NCBI GenBank assembly: GCA_945957405.1
Contig: CAMFLL010000037.1
Span: 1 to 34,105 of the forward strand
Source: an uncultured Mycolicibacterium sp.
Lineage (GTDB): Bacteria > Actinomycetota > Actinomycetes > Mycobacteriales > Mycobacteriaceae
DNA: 34,105 nucleotides
Direction: 5' to 3'
This document shows positions 17,293-26,675 of this stretch, one piece after another. The number at the start of each line of letters is the position of its first letter. The stretch's first letter is position 1. Under the pieces are notes generated by a model. It was not told where the DNA came from. It made no database searches and was given only the letters and a program-made list of their open reading frames with translations. The translations under genes were made by a program, and so were the position numbers.

Positions 17293-18633
17293 GTGACCGC
17301 CCTGGAACAGAGCCGCCTGCTCAACACCGAGATCCCCGGACCGCGCTCCATCGAACTCGCCAAGCGCAAGACCGCCGCGGTCTCGCATGGCATCGGCACC
17401 ACGATGTCCGTCTACGCCAAACGCGCCGGCGGCGGCATCATCGAGGACGTCGACGGTAACCGACTGATCGACCTCGGTTCTGGTATCGCTGTCACCACCA
17501 TCGGTAACTCCTCACCACGCGTCGTCGACGCCGTCCGTGCGCAGGTCGCCGACTTCACCCACACCTGTTTCATGGTGACGCCGTACGAGCAGTACGTGGA
17601 GGTGGCCGAGCATCTCAACCGCCTGACCCCCGGCTCCGGCGAGAAGCGCTCGGTGTTGTTCAATTCCGGCGCCGAGGCCGTCGAGAACGCCATCAAGATC
17701 GCGCGCGCGTACACCAAGCGACAGGCCGTGGTCGCGTTCGACCACGCCTACCACGGCCGCACCAACCTCACGATGGCGCTGACGGCGAAGTCGATGCCCT
17801 ACAAGAGCGGATTCGGGCCGTTCGCTCCCGAGATCTACCGGGCGCCGATGTCCTACCCCTACCGGGACGGTCTGACCGACAAGGAGATGGGCACCGACGG
17901 TGAACTCGCCGCCGAGCGGGCCCTGACCGTCATCGACAAACAGATCGGCGCCGCCAACCTGGCCGCGGTCATCATCGAGCCGATCCAGGGTGAGGGCGGA
18001 TTCGTCGTTCCAGCACCGGGATTCCTGCCCGCCCTGCTGCGCTGGTGCCGCGACAACGACGTGGTCTTCATCGCCGACGAGGTGCAGACCGGGTTCGCGC
18101 GCACCGGCGCCATGTTCGCCTGCGAGCACGAAGGCATCGAACCGGATTTGATCGTCACCGCCAAGGGCATCGCCGACGGGTTGCCGCTGTCCGCCGTCAC
18201 CGGGCGCGCCGAGATCATCGACGCCCCGCACGTCTCCGGGCTGGGGGGTACCTACGGCGGTAATCCAGTGGCCTGTGCGGCCGCGCTGGCCACCATCGAG
18301 ACCATCGAGACCGAAGGACTGGTGGAGCGGGCGGCGCAGATCGAGACGCTCATGAAGGACCGGCTGGGCAGGCTGCAGGCCGACGACGACCGCATCGGCG
18401 ACGTGCGCGGCCGCGGCGCGATGATCGCCGTCGAGCTGGTCAAATCCGGCACCGCCGAACCCGATGCCGAGCTCACCAAGAAACTGACCGCCGCTGCGCA
18501 CGCCGCCGGTGTCGTGGTGCTGACCTGCGGCACCTACGGCAACATCCTGCGATTCCTGCCACCGCTGACGATCAGCGACGAGCTGCTGCTCGAGGGCCTC
18601 GATGTTCTGGAGCTCATCCTCAAGGACCTGTAG
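17293..18633 (+). CDS. gabT: 4-aminobutyrate--2-oxoglutarate aminotransferase
   Basis: 446 residues from GTG 17293. A class III PLP-dependent aminotransferase that moves the amino group of GABA to 2-oxoglutarate, giving succinic semialdehyde and glutamate. The PLP Lys is K291 in TAKGIADG; the Asp that holds the pyridine nitrogen is in VVFIADEVQTGFARTG; SGAEAVENAIKIAR and DHAYHGRTN form the cofactor phosphate and ring contacts. The length matches actinobacterial GabT (Rv2589). In M. tuberculosis the same gene precedes the carboxylic acid reductase gene; here a hydrolase and a membrane protein gene on the other strand are inserted between them. The last 14 bases overlap the 3' end of the convergent hydrolase gene. 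Confidence 0.93.
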   Translation: MTALEQSRLLNTEIPGPRSIELAKRKTAAVSHGIGTTMSVYAKRAGGGIIEDVDGNRLIDLGSGIAVTTIGNSSPRVVDAVRAQVADFTHTCFMVTPYEQYVEVAEHLNRLTPGSGEKRSVLFNSGAEAVENAIKIARAYTKRQAVVAFDHAYHGRTNLTMALTAKSMPYKSGFGPFAPEIYRAPMSYPYRDGLTDKEMGTDGELAAERALTVIDKQIGAANLAAVIIEPIQGEGGFVVPAPGFLPALLRWCRDNDVVFIADEVQTGFARTGAMFACEHEGIEPDLIVTAKGIADGLPLSAVTGRAEIIDAPHVSGLGGTYGGNPVACAAALATIETIETEGLVERAAQIETLMKDRLGRLQADDDRIGDVRGRGAMIAVELVKSGTAEPDAELTKKLTAAAHAAGVVVLTCGTYGNILRFLPPLTISDELLLEGLDVLELILKDL

Positions 18634-19465
18634 GGCCGCCGGCACCGGCCCAGAAGTCGGTGATCGCGGCCAGCACCGCGTCGGCATCGACCACCAGCGG
18701 TGTGACATGCCCGGAGCCCGCGACGCCACCCGCGCGGGCATGCGGCATGGTCGCCGCGACCACCTCGGCGTCGCTCGGTTGCCAGCCCATGGGGTCGTCG
18801 CGGCCGGCCAGCAGCAGCGCCGGCTGCCGCACCCGGGTGACGTCGCCTGCCATGCCGGGCCGGTCGAGCATCATCGACCGCATCGCCCCGAACATCGCGG
18901 CGCGGTCTGCCGCACTGAAGGCACTCAACACCTCGGCGGACCGATCGGGTTGGGCGGCAACATATTCGGCTCCGATCAAAGCTTCCGACAAGGCTTTGAG
19001 GAGCATCCTGTTGGGGCCGACAACACGGTAGAGGGCAACCAGCGGCCAGACCATGGTCCAGCGTTCGCGGGCCGTCAGTGCGTGCACAGGCGTCCCGATG
19101 GTGATCAGCGTCCGGGTGCGTTCGGGATGCCGGACCGCGAGCTGGATGCCGACGTGCCCACCCCATGCATTGCCCACCCAGTCGACGGGCGCCGTGCAGC
19201 CGAGCCCGTCGAGCAACTGCGCGGCGCCGTCGGCGACCTCGGCGAAGGTGAACCGCCGACCGACGCCCGCACTCCTGCCGTGCGCGGGGCCGTCGACGGC
19301 GTACACGGTCCTGGTCTGCGCCACTGCGTCGGCGACGGGACCCCAGGAGCGTGAGTCGACGAACAAGCTGTGCCACAGCACCACTGGTGGATCACCCGTC
19401 CCGGACCGACGGACATGCCATCGGCCCAGGTCGGTGCTGACGAAGTCGGAAGTCGGCGTGGTCAT
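18620..19465 (-). CDS. alpha/beta-hydrolase-fold protein with Ala at the nucleophile position
   Basis: 281 residues from ATG 19465. The fold is clear: VVLWHSLFVDSRSW (oxyanion strand-turn, HS instead of the usual HG), VYAVDGPAHGRS, a nucleophile elbow, a cap region with PNRMLLKALSEAL, LLLAGRDDPMGW carrying the acid, and GSGHVTPLVV carrying the His. The elbow, however, reads GNAWGG: residue 100, where Ser, Asp or Cys should be, is Ala (codon GCA). Acid and base therefore remain while the nucleophile is missing. Either the protein is not a classical hydrolase (binding or cofactor-free chemistry is known in this fold), or the active site has decayed. It overlaps gabT by 14 bases at their 3' ends and lies 39 bases downstream of the membrane protein gene on the same strand. 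Confidence 0.85.
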   Translation of the reverse strand: MTTPTSDFVSTDLGRWHVRRSGTGDPPVVLWHSLFVDSRSWGPVADAVAQTRTVYAVDGPAHGRSAGVGRRFTFAEVADGAAQLLDGLGCTAPVDWVGNAWGGHVGIQLAVRHPERTRTLITIGTPVHALTARERWTMVWPLVALYRVVGPNRMLLKALSEALIGAEYVAAQPDRSAEVLSAFSAADRAAMFGAMRSMMLDRPGMAGDVTRVRQPALLLAGRDDPMGWQPSDAEVVAATMPHARAGGVAGSGHVTPLVVDADAVLAAITDFWAGAGGPTGP

Positions 19466-19504
19466 GGCTCATTGTGACCACACCGGCGCCCGCACAGCAG
19501 GTAG

Positions 19505-20191
19505 TCAGTGCGCCAGAGGAACTTCGCGGGGTGTCTCGCGGCGGCGGAACAGTCCGGAACGGTGGCGCCGCGGTTCGCGTTCGATGACCTCGGTCGGTTG
19601 GTCCGGGCTCACGCCGCTCACCACCGGCATCGGCTGCGAGGCGGTGACCGGCTCAGCCTCGGTGCGCTCGGCGACGGCAGCCGAGCGGCGGCGCACATAG
19701 CCGGCGTCGCGGACGCTGCGGACCGACACCCGACCGAGCGCCATCGCTCCGAAGAACACGATCAATGCGCCCAGGCCCGAGAAGAACACCAACTCGACGG
19801 CCACTGTCTTGGTCGGCGTCGGCGCATCGGGCGCTCCGATGTCCCCGAAGGCAAGGACGTCGGCGAACGCCCTGCCCACGATGAACCAGGCGCCTGCGGC
19901 GACTGCGAGCCAGCCGCCGATCATGGCCGTGGCCCTGTTGCGGGATGCGATCAACAGCAGGCCGCCGACCACTGCGACGACGCCGGGCAGCACTTCGAGC
20001 CACCCACGCGCCTGGGTCCACACCCAGGCACCCGACGGTGTGTACGCGACGTCGAAGTAGGGGCCGACGAACGGGATCAACGCACCCCAGATGCCGAGCA
20101 GGACGATCAGCAGCCCGCTGGCCGCGCCGCGACTACGGGGTATTTGCATGCGGCCGCCGGTGGGCCGGTCGACGGTATCGAGTGAGTTCAT
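19505..20191 (-). CDS. four-helix membrane protein, function unknown
   Basis: 228 residues from ATG 20191 with a perfect AGGAGG ribosome site three bases or so upstream (20195-20201). Four hydrophobic segments are visible: about 24-45 (ASGLLIVLLGIWGALIPFVG), 67-82 (LPGVVAVVGGLLLIAS), 90-108 and 134-152. The extracytoplasmic loop between helices 1 and 2 contains the AYTPSGAWVWTQARGW stretch that I associate with actinobacterial membrane proteins of unknown role. The C-terminal 70 residues are charged and cytosolic, with an Arg-rich end (RRHRSGLFRRRE). The gene faces away from the carboxylic acid reductase gene and may share its regulatory region. No function can be assigned. Confidence 0.8.
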   Translation of the reverse strand: MNSLDTVDRPTGGRMQIPRSRGAASGLLIVLLGIWGALIPFVGPYFDVAYTPSGAWVWTQARGWLEVLPGVVAVVGGLLLIASRNRATAMIGGWLAVAAGAWFIVGRAFADVLAFGDIGAPDAPTPTKTVAVELVFFSGLGALIVFFGAMALGRVSVRSVRDAGYVRRRSAAVAERTEAEPVTASQPMPVVSGVSPDQPTEVIEREPRRHRSGLFRRRETPREVPLAH

Positions 20192-20286
20192 GACGCCTCC
20201 TGTGGTTACCGGAGCGATACCCAGGCGATGACACGGTCTAACGCGCCGGGCGTGCCCTGGATTCTCTTCAGCGGCCGAGGCGTTGC

Positions 20287-20302
20287 TGTGATCGCGGTCA
20301 CG
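20287..20302. promoter_or_regulatory. CRP-type binding site
   Basis: TGTGATCGCGGTCACG matches the TGTGA-N6-TCACA consensus of CRP-family regulators in nine of ten defined positions. It lies about 104 bases from the start of the divergent membrane protein gene and 241 from the carboxylic acid reductase start. cAMP-CRP control is inferred from the motif only. Confidence 0.45.
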
Positions 20303-20456
20303 TTCTGCAATCCGCCGGCCGGGGTCGCACCGTCGGCGTCGGCGACATCAGCGACCCACCAAGTGCGACAACGCTTTTGATGTGATTCCCACCACACCGC
20401 ACGCCGACGATTCACAGGGAACTCGCAGCGCCAATTGCTTGCTGTAGGGAATAAGA

Positions 20457-20469
20457 TTAGCTTCGCTAA
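20457..20469. promoter_or_regulatory. 13-base palindrome upstream of the carboxylic acid reductase
   Basis: TTAGC-TTC-GCTAA is a perfect palindrome with a three-base centre, about 60 bases before the start codon and overlapping a TAAGAT -10-like hexamer. It resembles half of an iron-box (TTAG/CTAA) but its spacing does not fit the IdeR consensus. Possible operator. Confidence 0.3.
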
Positions 20470-20527
20470 CGTAGTTTCCTTCGTGCGGCTTTACGCACTG
20501 AACTTCCGCTATTGCACAGAGGACCAG

Positions 20528-23500
20528 ATGACCACCGAAACACGCGAAGACCGATTCACCGCCCGCATCGAAAACCTGTACGCGACCGACCCGCAGTTCG
20601 CCGCCGCCCAGCCAAGTGCCGAGGTCAGCGCCGCGGCGTCGGCTCCAGGTGTACGCCTGCCACAGACCGTGCAGACCGTACTGACGGGTTATGCCGACCG
20701 TCCCGCGCTCGGGCAGCGCGCCGTCGAATTCACCACCGACCCCCAGACCGGGCGCACCGGCTTCACACTGCTGCCCCGTTTCGAGACCATCACCTACGGC
20801 CGCCTGTGGAACCGCGTCGCCGCTCTGGCCGCCGCGCTGCACGAGCAGCCGGTCTCCCCCGGCGACCGCGTCGCCATCCTGGGTTTCACCAGCGTGGACT
20901 ACACCACCATCGACACCGCGCTGACACAGCTCGGAGCTGTCGGGGTGCCCCTGCAGACCAGCGCGCCCGTGACCCAACTGCAGCCGATCATCGCCGAGAC
21001 CGAACCATCGCTGATCGCGTCGAGTGTGGATTACCTCGACGACGCCGTCGAACTCATCCTCACCGGCCCCGCCCCGGCGCGGCTCTTGGTGTTCGACCTG
21101 CACTCCGAGGTCGACGACCATCGCGACGCACTGGCGGCGGCCACCCGCCGCCTCACCGAGGCCGGCAGCACCGCCGTCGTCGAGACGCTGGACGACGCGC
21201 TGGCGCGGGGCAACGGCGCCCCGTCGCCGGCCGCGCTCGGCCCGGGGGACAATCCACTGGCCTTGCTGATCTACACCTCGGGCAGCACCGGCGCCCCCAA
21301 GGGCGCGATGTACCCCGAGGACAAGGTCGCCAACATGTGGCGCGCCGCGGCCAACAGCCACTGGGACGAACAGCAGGGCGTGCTGCCCGCCATCACGTTG
21401 AACTTCCTGCCGATGAGTCACGTCATGGGCCGAGGCGTCCTGTATGGGACGCTGGCCGGCGGCGGCACCGCGTACTTCGCCGCCCGTAGTGACCTCTCCA
21501 CCTTCCTGGACGATCTCGCGCTGGCGCGCCCGACGCAGCTCAATTTCGTGCCCCGGATCTGGGACATGTTGTTCGGTGAATACTCCAGTCAGGTCGATCG
21601 CCGCCGTGCCACCGACGGCGCGGCCGCCGACGCCACCGTGCTCGCCGAACTGCGCCAGAACCTGCTCGGTGGCCGGTTCGTCACCGCGCTGACCGGCTCG
21701 GCCCCCATCTCCCCCGAACTCAAGACCTGGGTCGAGGAGCTGCTCGACATGCATCTGCTGGAGGGCTACGGCTCCACCGAGGCCGGTGCGGTGTTCGTCG
21801 ACGGCCAGATCCGCCGGCCCCCGGTCATCGACTACAAGTTGGTCGACGTCCCCGAACTGGGTTACTTCCGATCCGATGTTCCGCATCCGCGCGGTGAGCT
21901 GCTGGTCAAATCCGAGCAGCTCTTCCCTGGTTACTACAAGCGCCCCGAAGTCACCGCCGCGATGTTCGACGAGGACGGCTTCTACCGGACCGGCGACATC
22001 GTCGCCGAACTCGGCCCCGATCAGGTGGTGTATGTCGACCGGCGCAACAATGTCCTGAAGCTGTCGCAAGGCGAGTTCGTCACCGTCTCCAAGCTCGAGT
22101 CGGTGTTCAACAACAGCTCGCTGATCCGCCAGATCTACATCTACGGCAACAGCGCCCGGCCCTACCTGCTGGCGGTTGTCGTGCCCAGCGAGGAAGCGCT
22201 GCAGCGCTTCGATCCGACCGAACTGAAGCCTGCCATCAGCGAGTCGCTCAAGGAGGCGGGCCGCGCCGGCGGTCTGCAGTCCTATGAGATCCCTCGCGAC
22301 TTCCTGGTCGAGACAACGGCTTTCACTCTTGAGAACGGTCTGCTGACCGGCATCCGCAAGTTGGCGTGGCCACGGCTCAAGGAGCGCTACGGCGCCGCCC
22401 TGGAGCAGCTGTACATCGATCTGGCCGAAGGCCAGGCCAACGAGCTCAGCCAGCTGCGCCTCACCGGTGCGGACGCACCGGCACTGGAGTCCGTCAGCCG
22501 TGCCGCCGGCGCCCTGCTCGGTGTCGCCGCCGCCGACCTGCGCCCTGATGCCCACTTCTCCGACCTCGGCGGAGATTCGTTGTCGGCGTTGACATTCGCC
22601 AATCTGCTGCGCGAGGTCTTCGACGTCGACGTGCCCGTGGGCGTGATCGTCAGTCCGGCCACCGACCTGCAGGGTATCGCCGACTACGTCGAGGCCCAAC
22701 GCAGCGGCGGCAGCATGCGGCCGACCTACGCATCCGTGCACGGCCGCGATGCCACGCAGGTGCGTGCAGCGGAGCTGACCCTCGACAAGTTCATCGACGC
22801 CAAGACTCTGGCGGGCGCGCCGGGACTGCCGGGCCCCAGCACGGAGATCCGCACGGTGCTGCTCACCGGCGCCACCGGCTTCCTGGGCCGCTACCTGGCG
22901 CTGGAATGGCTGGAGCGGATGAATCTCGTTGACGGCAAACTGATCTGCCTGGTGCGCGCCAAGGATGACGAGGCCGCCCGCGCCCGGCTGGACAGCACAT
23001 TCGACAGCGGCGACCCCAAGCTGCTGGCCCACTACCGCGAGCTGGCCGCCGAACATCTCGAAGTGATCGCCGGCGACAAGGGCGAGGAGAATCTCGGACT
23101 GGACCAGCCGACGTGGCAGCGTCTGGCCGACACCGTCGACCTCATCGTCGACCCGGCCGCCCTGGTCAACCATGTGCTGCCCTACAGCGAGCTGTTCGGG
23201 CCCAATGCCGTCGGCACTGCCGAACTGATCCGGATCGCGGTCACCACCAAGATCAAGCCTTTCGTGTACGTGTCGACCATCGGTGTCGGAGCCGGCATCG
23301 AACCCGGCCGGTTCGTCGAGGACGCCGACATCCGGGTGATGAGTGCGACCCGCCGGGTCGACGACACCTACGCCAACGGTTACGGCAACAGCAAGTGGGC
23401 CGGTGAGGTGCTGCTGCGCGAGGCTCACGACCTCTGTGGCCTGCCGGTGTCGGTGTTCCGCTGCGACATGATCCTGGCCGACACCACCTATGCCGGTCAG

Positions 23501-24040
23501 CTGAACCTGCCTGACATGTTCACCCGCATGATGCTGTCGCTGGTGGCGACCGGCGTCGCCCCGTCGTCGTTCTACGAATTGGACGCCGACGGGCACCGGC
23601 AACGCGCGCACTACGACGGGCTGCCGGTCGAGTTCATCGCCGAGGCCATCTCGACGCTCGGTGAGCGGGTCGCCGCGGGATTCGAGACGTACCACGTGAT
23701 GAATCCGTATGACGACGGCATCGGCATGGACGAGTTCGTCGACTGGTTGGTCGAGGCGGGCTATCCGATTCAGCGCATCGACGGTTACGGCGACTGGTTG
23801 GCCAGGTTCGAGACCACCCTGCGCGGGCTGCCCGACAAGCAGCGTCAGGCGTCGTTGCTGCCGCTGCTGCACAACTACCAGCACGCCGAGACGCCGGTGC
23901 GCGGCTCCATCGCGCCCACCGACCGGTTCCACACCGCGGTGCAGGATGCCAAGATCGGCCCCGACAAGGACATCCCGCACATCTGCGCGCCGATCATCGT
24001 CAAATACATCACCGACCTGCAGTTGCTCGGCCTGCTCTGA
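20528..24040 (+). CDS. car: carboxylic acid reductase (adenylation-carrier-reductase)
   Basis: 1170 residues from ATG 20528, preceded by AGAGGA; the upstream open frame is non-coding leader. The enzyme reduces fatty or aromatic acids to aldehydes with ATP and NADPH. Order: an adenylation domain (about 40-640) with [13 protein letters not shown] at 249-261, EGYGSTEAG and [17 protein letters not shown]; a carrier domain whose phosphopantetheine Ser is S684 in LGGDSLSAL; and a thioester-reductase domain with GATGFLG at 781-787 and the catalytic pair Y952/K956 in YGNSKWAGE. All catalytic motifs are intact, and the length equals characterised mycobacterial CARs (about 1170). It occupies the position of fadD9 (Rv2590). 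A phosphopantetheinyl transferase, needed for activity, is not in the window. Confidence 0.95.
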   Translation: MTTETREDRFTARIENLYATDPQFAAAQPSAEVSAAASAPGVRLPQTVQTVLTGYADRPALGQRAVEFTTDPQTGRTGFTLLPRFETITYGRLWNRVAALAAALHEQPVSPGDRVAILGFTSVDYTTIDTALTQLGAVGVPLQTSAPVTQLQPIIAETEPSLIASSVDYLDDAVELILTGPAPARLLVFDLHSEVDDHRDALAAATRRLTEAGSTAVVETLDDALARGNGAPSPAALGPGDNPLALLIYTSGSTGAPKGAMYPEDKVANMWRAAANSHWDEQQGVLPAITLNFLPMSHVMGRGVLYGTLAGGGTAYFAARSDLSTFLDDLALARPTQLNFVPRIWDMLFGEYSSQVDRRRATDGAAADATVLAELRQNLLGGRFVTALTGSAPISPELKTWVEELLDMHLLEGYGSTEAGAVFVDGQIRRPPVIDYKLVDVPELGYFRSDVPHPRGELLVKSEQLFPGYYKRPEVTAAMFDEDGFYRTGDIVAELGPDQVVYVDRRNNVLKLSQGEFVTVSKLESVFNNSSLIRQIYIYGNSARPYLLAVVVPSEEALQRFDPTELKPAISESLKEAGRAGGLQSYEIPRDFLVETTAFTLENGLLTGIRKLAWPRLKERYGAALEQLYIDLAEGQANELSQLRLTGADAPALESVSRAAGALLGVAAADLRPDAHFSDLGGDSLSALTFANLLREVFDVDVPVGVIVSPATDLQGIADYVEAQRSGGSMRPTYASVHGRDATQVRAAELTLDKFIDAKTLAGAPGLPGPSTEIRTVLLTGATGFLGRYLALEWLERMNLVDGKLICLVRAKDDEAARARLDSTFDSGDPKLLAHYRELAAEHLEVIAGDKGEENLGLDQPTWQRLADTVDLIVDPAALVNHVLPYSELFGPNAVGTAELIRIAVTTKIKPFVYVSTIGVGAGIEPGRFVEDADIRVMSATRRVDDTYANGYGNSKWAGEVLLREAHDLCGLPVSVFRCDMILADTTYAGQLNLPDMFTRMMLSLVATGVAPSSFYELDADGHRQRAHYDGLPVEFIAEAISTLGERVAAGFETYHVMNPYDDGIGMDEFVDWLVEAGYPIQRIDGYGDWLARFETTLRGLPDKQRQASLLPLLHNYQHAETPVRGSIAPTDRFHTAVQDAKIGPDKDIPHICAPIIVKYITDLQLLGLL

Positions 24041-24055
24041 GCATCTGCACGCGAG

Positions 24056-24087
24056 GCGCCTGCCCCACTTCCTCCCGGGGCAGGCGC
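24056..24087 (+). terminator. intrinsic terminator after the carboxylic acid reductase
   Basis: GCGCCTGCCCC (24056-24066) and its exact complement (24077-24087) form an 11-base-pair, GC-rich stem with a 10-base loop, followed by TTTGTGTT. It begins 16 bases after the stop codon. A textbook rho-independent terminator. Confidence 0.85.
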
Positions 24088-24184
24088 TTTGTGTTGCGGT
24101 GCGTCGGTATTTCTTGTTGCAGTGCTATGGTTTATAAACGCAATAACGCATCAGTAGTAAAACCGTAGCGCCTTGGAGGATCTC

Positions 24185-24496
24185 ATGAACCAGCCCTACC
24201 CGCCGCGCCAGGAACCCCTGTTCCGGGTCCGGATCATGAAGCACGTGGGCTTGTTGATCGCCTGGTACAACACCACGACAACGGTGACCGGCACGTACGC
24301 GCAGTGCCAGGCCGCCATCACCGACGCCCAGCGGCACAACCTGGCCGTCGGATGGTGGAGTATCGCGTCGCTGTTGGCGTGGAACTGGATAGCGCTGGCC
24401 ACCAACGCCTCGGCCCGCAAGACTCTGCAGCGGCAGGCGGCGCAAGCCTTCGGCCACCCGTCCATGTATCAGCAGGTGTACCCGATCGCCGGCTGA
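24185..24496 (+). CDS. small conserved-type hypothetical protein with one hydrophobic segment
   Basis: 103 residues from ATG 24185, eight bases after GGAGG; the upstream TTG at 24173 overlaps that ribosome site and is rejected. The protein starts with a Pro/Arg-rich head, then a FRVRIMKHVGLLIAWYNTTT segment, a TYAQCQAAITDAQRHN helix, and a hydrophobic stretch VGWWSIASLLAWNWIALAT (about 58-76) followed by a helix rich in Ala/Gln. The pattern is that of a small membrane-associated protein of mycobacteria, but I know no function. The 100 bases before it contain an A+T-rich TTTATAAA (24131-24138) that may be part of its promoter. It is convergent with the DUF1304 gene, with a shared hairpin between them. 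Confidence 0.7.
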   Translation: MNQPYPPRQEPLFRVRIMKHVGLLIAWYNTTTTVTGTYAQCQAAITDAQRHNLAVGWWSIASLLAWNWIALATNASARKTLQRQAAQAFGHPSMYQQVYPIAG

Positions 24497-24523
24497 TCTC
24501 CTACACCGCCTGCTCCTACACCG

Positions 24524-24581
24524 CGAGCAGACGCCAACTCGCACAGATCCGCCCAGGAATATGCGAGTACGCGTCTGCTCG
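24524..24581. terminator. hairpin between convergent genes
   Basis: Arms 24524-24543 and 24562-24581 pair at 18 of 20 positions around an 18-base loop; each carries the GAGCAGACGC / GCGTCTGCTC block that recurs in mycobacterial intergenic hairpins as I recall them. It lies between the stops of the small protein (24496) and DUF1304 (24585) genes, so a bidirectional terminator is likely. Confidence 0.65.
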
Positions 24582-24584
24582 GCG

Positions 24585-24971
24585 TCAGGCGAGCAGGCCG
24601 ATCGCCACGAGCACGATGGCGATCACCGGGAACGTGCCCTGGGTGACCGCGGCCCTGGCCTTATCGGGTGACGACGCCAGCAGCACCACCGCGGCGGCCG
24701 CCATCGAGCCGACTCCCGCGAACACCAATGCAGCGCCGACGGCGTTGTGTCCCAACAGGATTGCGATGATTCCGATCGTCGTGACGACCGCCAGGAACAG
24801 GTTGTAGAACCCCTGGTTGAACGCCAGCAACTTGGTGGTCTCGGCTTCCTCGGGGCTGGTGCCGAACGTCGCGCGGGTACGCGGGGACGTCCAGGTCAGA
24901 GATTCCATCACGAAGATGTAGACGTGCAGGACCGCGGCCAGCGCGGCGAAGACCAGACCGGCGATCAGCAT
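24585..24971 (-). CDS. DUF1304 family membrane protein
   Basis: 128 residues from ATG 24971, with GGAG about ten bases upstream; the open frame extends to 25010 but the added residues are basic and unlike the family. The MLIAGLVFAALAAVLHVYIFVMESLTW opening, then KLLAFNQGFYNLFLAV, are the DUF1304 hallmarks: the first helix carries His15 and Glu22, and the FNQGFYN motif begins helix 2. Four helices in total (about 2-21, 50-69, 75-98, 110-127). The family is widespread but has no proven role. It lies 46 bases downstream of ruvB on the same strand, and could be read through from the ruv operon. Family assignment is fairly sure. Confidence 0.85.
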   Translation of the reverse strand: MLIAGLVFAALAAVLHVYIFVMESLTWTSPRTRATFGTSPEEAETTKLLAFNQGFYNLFLAVVTTIGIIAILLGHNAVGAALVFAGVGSMAAAAVVLLASSPDKARAAVTQGTFPVIAIVLVAIGLLA

Positions 24972-25017
24972 CGGGCGGTGACTCCTTCGGGTTGGCCGCA
25001 CGCGCGGCATGTCGACC

Positions 25018-26085
25018 CTATTCGAAAAGACCCTGCTGCCCCAGACTGGCCGCGCGGGGTGGCGGTGTCATACCCAGGTGGGTCCAGGCCAGCGGGGTGG
25101 CCACCCGCCCGCGGGGGGTGCGCGCGATCATGCCGGCGCGCACCAGAAACGGTTCGCATACCTCCTCGACGGTGGTGGCTTCCTCGCCGACCGCCACCGC
25201 GAGCGTCGACACCCCCACCGGTCCCCCACCGAAACTGCGGGTCAGCGCCGACAGCACCGCACGGTCGAGGCGGTCGAGACCCAGTTCGTCGACGTCGTAG
25301 ACCTCCAGCGCCGCCTTGGCGATGTCGCGGGTGATGATGCCGTCGGCGCGCACTTCGGCGTAATCACGGACCCGGCGCAGCAGGCGGTTGGCGATGCGGG
25401 GTGTGCCGCGGGAGCGCCGGGCGATCTCGGCCCCGGCCTCGCCACCGAGTTCGATGCCGAGAATGCCGGCCGACCGAGCCAGCACCCGCTCCAGTTCGGC
25501 GGGCTCGTAGAAGTCCATGTGCGCGGTGAACCCGAACCGGTCACGCAACGGGCCCGTCAGTGCGCCCGACCTCGTGGTGGCTCCGACCAGCGTGAAGGGA
25601 GCCACTTCAAGCGGGATCGACGTCGCCCCAGGGCCTTTGCCCACCACCACGTCGACCCGGAAGTCTTCCATCGCCAGATACAGCATTTCCTCGGCGGGGC
25701 GTGCGATGCGGTGGATCTCGTCGATGAACAACACATCGTGCTCGACGAGGTTGGACAGCATCGCGGCGAGATCGCCCGCCCGTTCCAGTGCCGGGCCGGA
25801 CGTGACGCGCAACGACGAGCCGAGTTCGGCGGCGATGATCATCGCCAGTGACGTCTTGCCCAGCCCGGGCGGCCCCGACAGCAGGATGTGATCGGGCGTG
25901 CTACCCCGGTTCTTGGCTCCCTCGAGCACCAGTTGCAGTTGTTCGCGCACCCGGGGTTGACCGATGAACTCGCCGAGCGAGCGGGGTCGCAGGCTCGCGT
26001 CGATATCGCCCTCACCGACCGTCAGTGCCGGCGAGACATCGCGTTCCTCGTCGGTCTCGCCACCCGGGTCGTCAAAGCGGCTCAT
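25018..26085 (-). CDS. ruvB: Holliday junction branch migration ATPase RuvB
   Basis: 355 residues from ATG 26085. The hexameric AAA+ motor drives branch migration at Holliday junctions with RuvA. It shows the family opening [12 protein letters not shown] (32-43), Walker [10 protein letters not shown] (71-79), Walker [10 protein letters not shown] (118-126), the sensor 1/arginine-finger segments [17 protein letters not shown], and the C-terminal winged helix (QQGLFE end). The start overlaps the ruvA stop by four bases (ATGA), so the two are translationally coupled. Length and motifs are normal; ruvC-ruvA-ruvB is the standard mycobacterial order (Rv2594c-Rv2592c). Confidence 0.97.
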   Translation of the reverse strand: MSRFDDPGGETDEERDVSPALTVGEGDIDASLRPRSLGEFIGQPRVREQLQLVLEGAKNRGSTPDHILLSGPPGLGKTSLAMIIAAELGSSLRVTSGPALERAGDLAAMLSNLVEHDVLFIDEIHRIARPAEEMLYLAMEDFRVDVVVGKGPGATSIPLEVAPFTLVGATTRSGALTGPLRDRFGFTAHMDFYEPAELERVLARSAGILGIELGGEAGAEIARRSRGTPRIANRLLRRVRDYAEVRADGIITRDIAKAALEVYDVDELGLDRLDRAVLSALTRSFGGGPVGVSTLAVAVGEEATTVEEVCEPFLVRAGMIARTPRGRVATPLAWTHLGMTPPPRAASLGQQGLFE

Positions 26086-26675
26086 CGGTTCTTACCCAAC
26101 AGATTCAGCGCGGAGCGCAGCGCGCTCGATGTGGTGGCGTCCTTGTCGAGCGCCAGCACCTTGTCGCAGGCCTCTTCGGCCTGTTTGACGGCAAAACCGA
26201 GGCCGACGAGCGCCTCGACGACCGGGCCGCGGACCGCATGGGCACCCACCGGCGCGACACCCGGGACGGTAGCGACCGCCCCGATCTTGTCGCGCAGTTC
26301 GAGGACCATGCGTTCGGCACCGCGTTTGCCGATCCCGGGAACCCGGGTCAGCGCCGCCACGTCACCGTCGGCCAGTGCGGCGCGCAACGTCGGCGCGTCG
26401 TAGACGGCCAGGGTCGCCAGCGCGATCTTGGGTCCCACCCCTGACACCCCGAGCAGCGTGCTGAACAGGTCCCGCGCATCGGAATCGGCGAAACCGTACA
26501 ACGTCATCGAATCCTCGCGGACGATCATCGCCGTGATGAGCCGCGCCTCGGTACCGCGCCGCAATGTCGCCAGCGTCGACGGCGTGGCCATCACCTTGTA
26601 ACCGACCCCGGCGGCCTCGACCACCGCATGGTCGAGCGCGATGTCGACGACCTCACCACGCACCGACGCGATCAT
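26082..26675 (-). CDS. ruvA: Holliday junction branch migration protein RuvA
   Basis: 197 residues from ATG 26675. It binds the four-way junction as a tetramer and loads RuvB. N-terminal OB fold (1-62, [28 protein letters not shown]), a double helix-hairpin-helix region with [21 protein letters not shown] (about 69-89) and [25 protein letters not shown], and a small C-terminal domain III (about 145-197) that contacts RuvB. It overlaps ruvC upstream and ruvB downstream by ATGA junctions. Normal length. Confidence 0.97.
   Translation of the reverse strand: MIASVRGEVVDIALDHAVVEAAGVGYKVMATPSTLATLRRGTEARLITAMIVREDSMTLYGFADSDARDLFSTLLGVSGVGPKIALATLAVYDAPTLRAALADGDVAALTRVPGIGKRGAERMVLELRDKIGAVATVPGVAPVGAHAVRGPVVEALVGLGFAVKQAEEACDKVLALDKDATTSSALRSALNLLGKNR

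Larger units (their letters stand above)
20192..20527. other. 336-base divergent intergenic region before the carboxylic acid reductase gene
   Basis: This is the longest gene-free stretch in the window. It contains a CRP-type palindrome (20287-20302), an A+T-richer segment from about 20430, a short palindrome at 20457-20469, a TAAGAT -10-like hexamer at 20452-20457 without a good -35, and the AGAGGA ribosome site of the downstream gene (20518-20523). No convincing small gene is seen. Confidence 0.6.

Noticed and set aside
18620..18633. Frameshift suspected where gabT and the hydrolase gene overlap
   Set aside because: Both C-termini are plausible and full length; a 14-base convergent overlap is common in compact genomes.
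20457..20469. IdeR iron box before the carboxylic acid reductase
   Set aside because: TTAG and CTAA are five bases apart; the 19-base consensus needs one or six between the relevant pairs, so the match is only superficial.
20348..23980. 1210-codon open frame on the minus strand opposite the carboxylic acid reductase
   Set aside because: Antisense shadow of a GC-rich gene: composition is dominated by Gly, Gln, His, Arg and Val with no recognisable fold, while the plus strand has a complete multi-domain enzyme.
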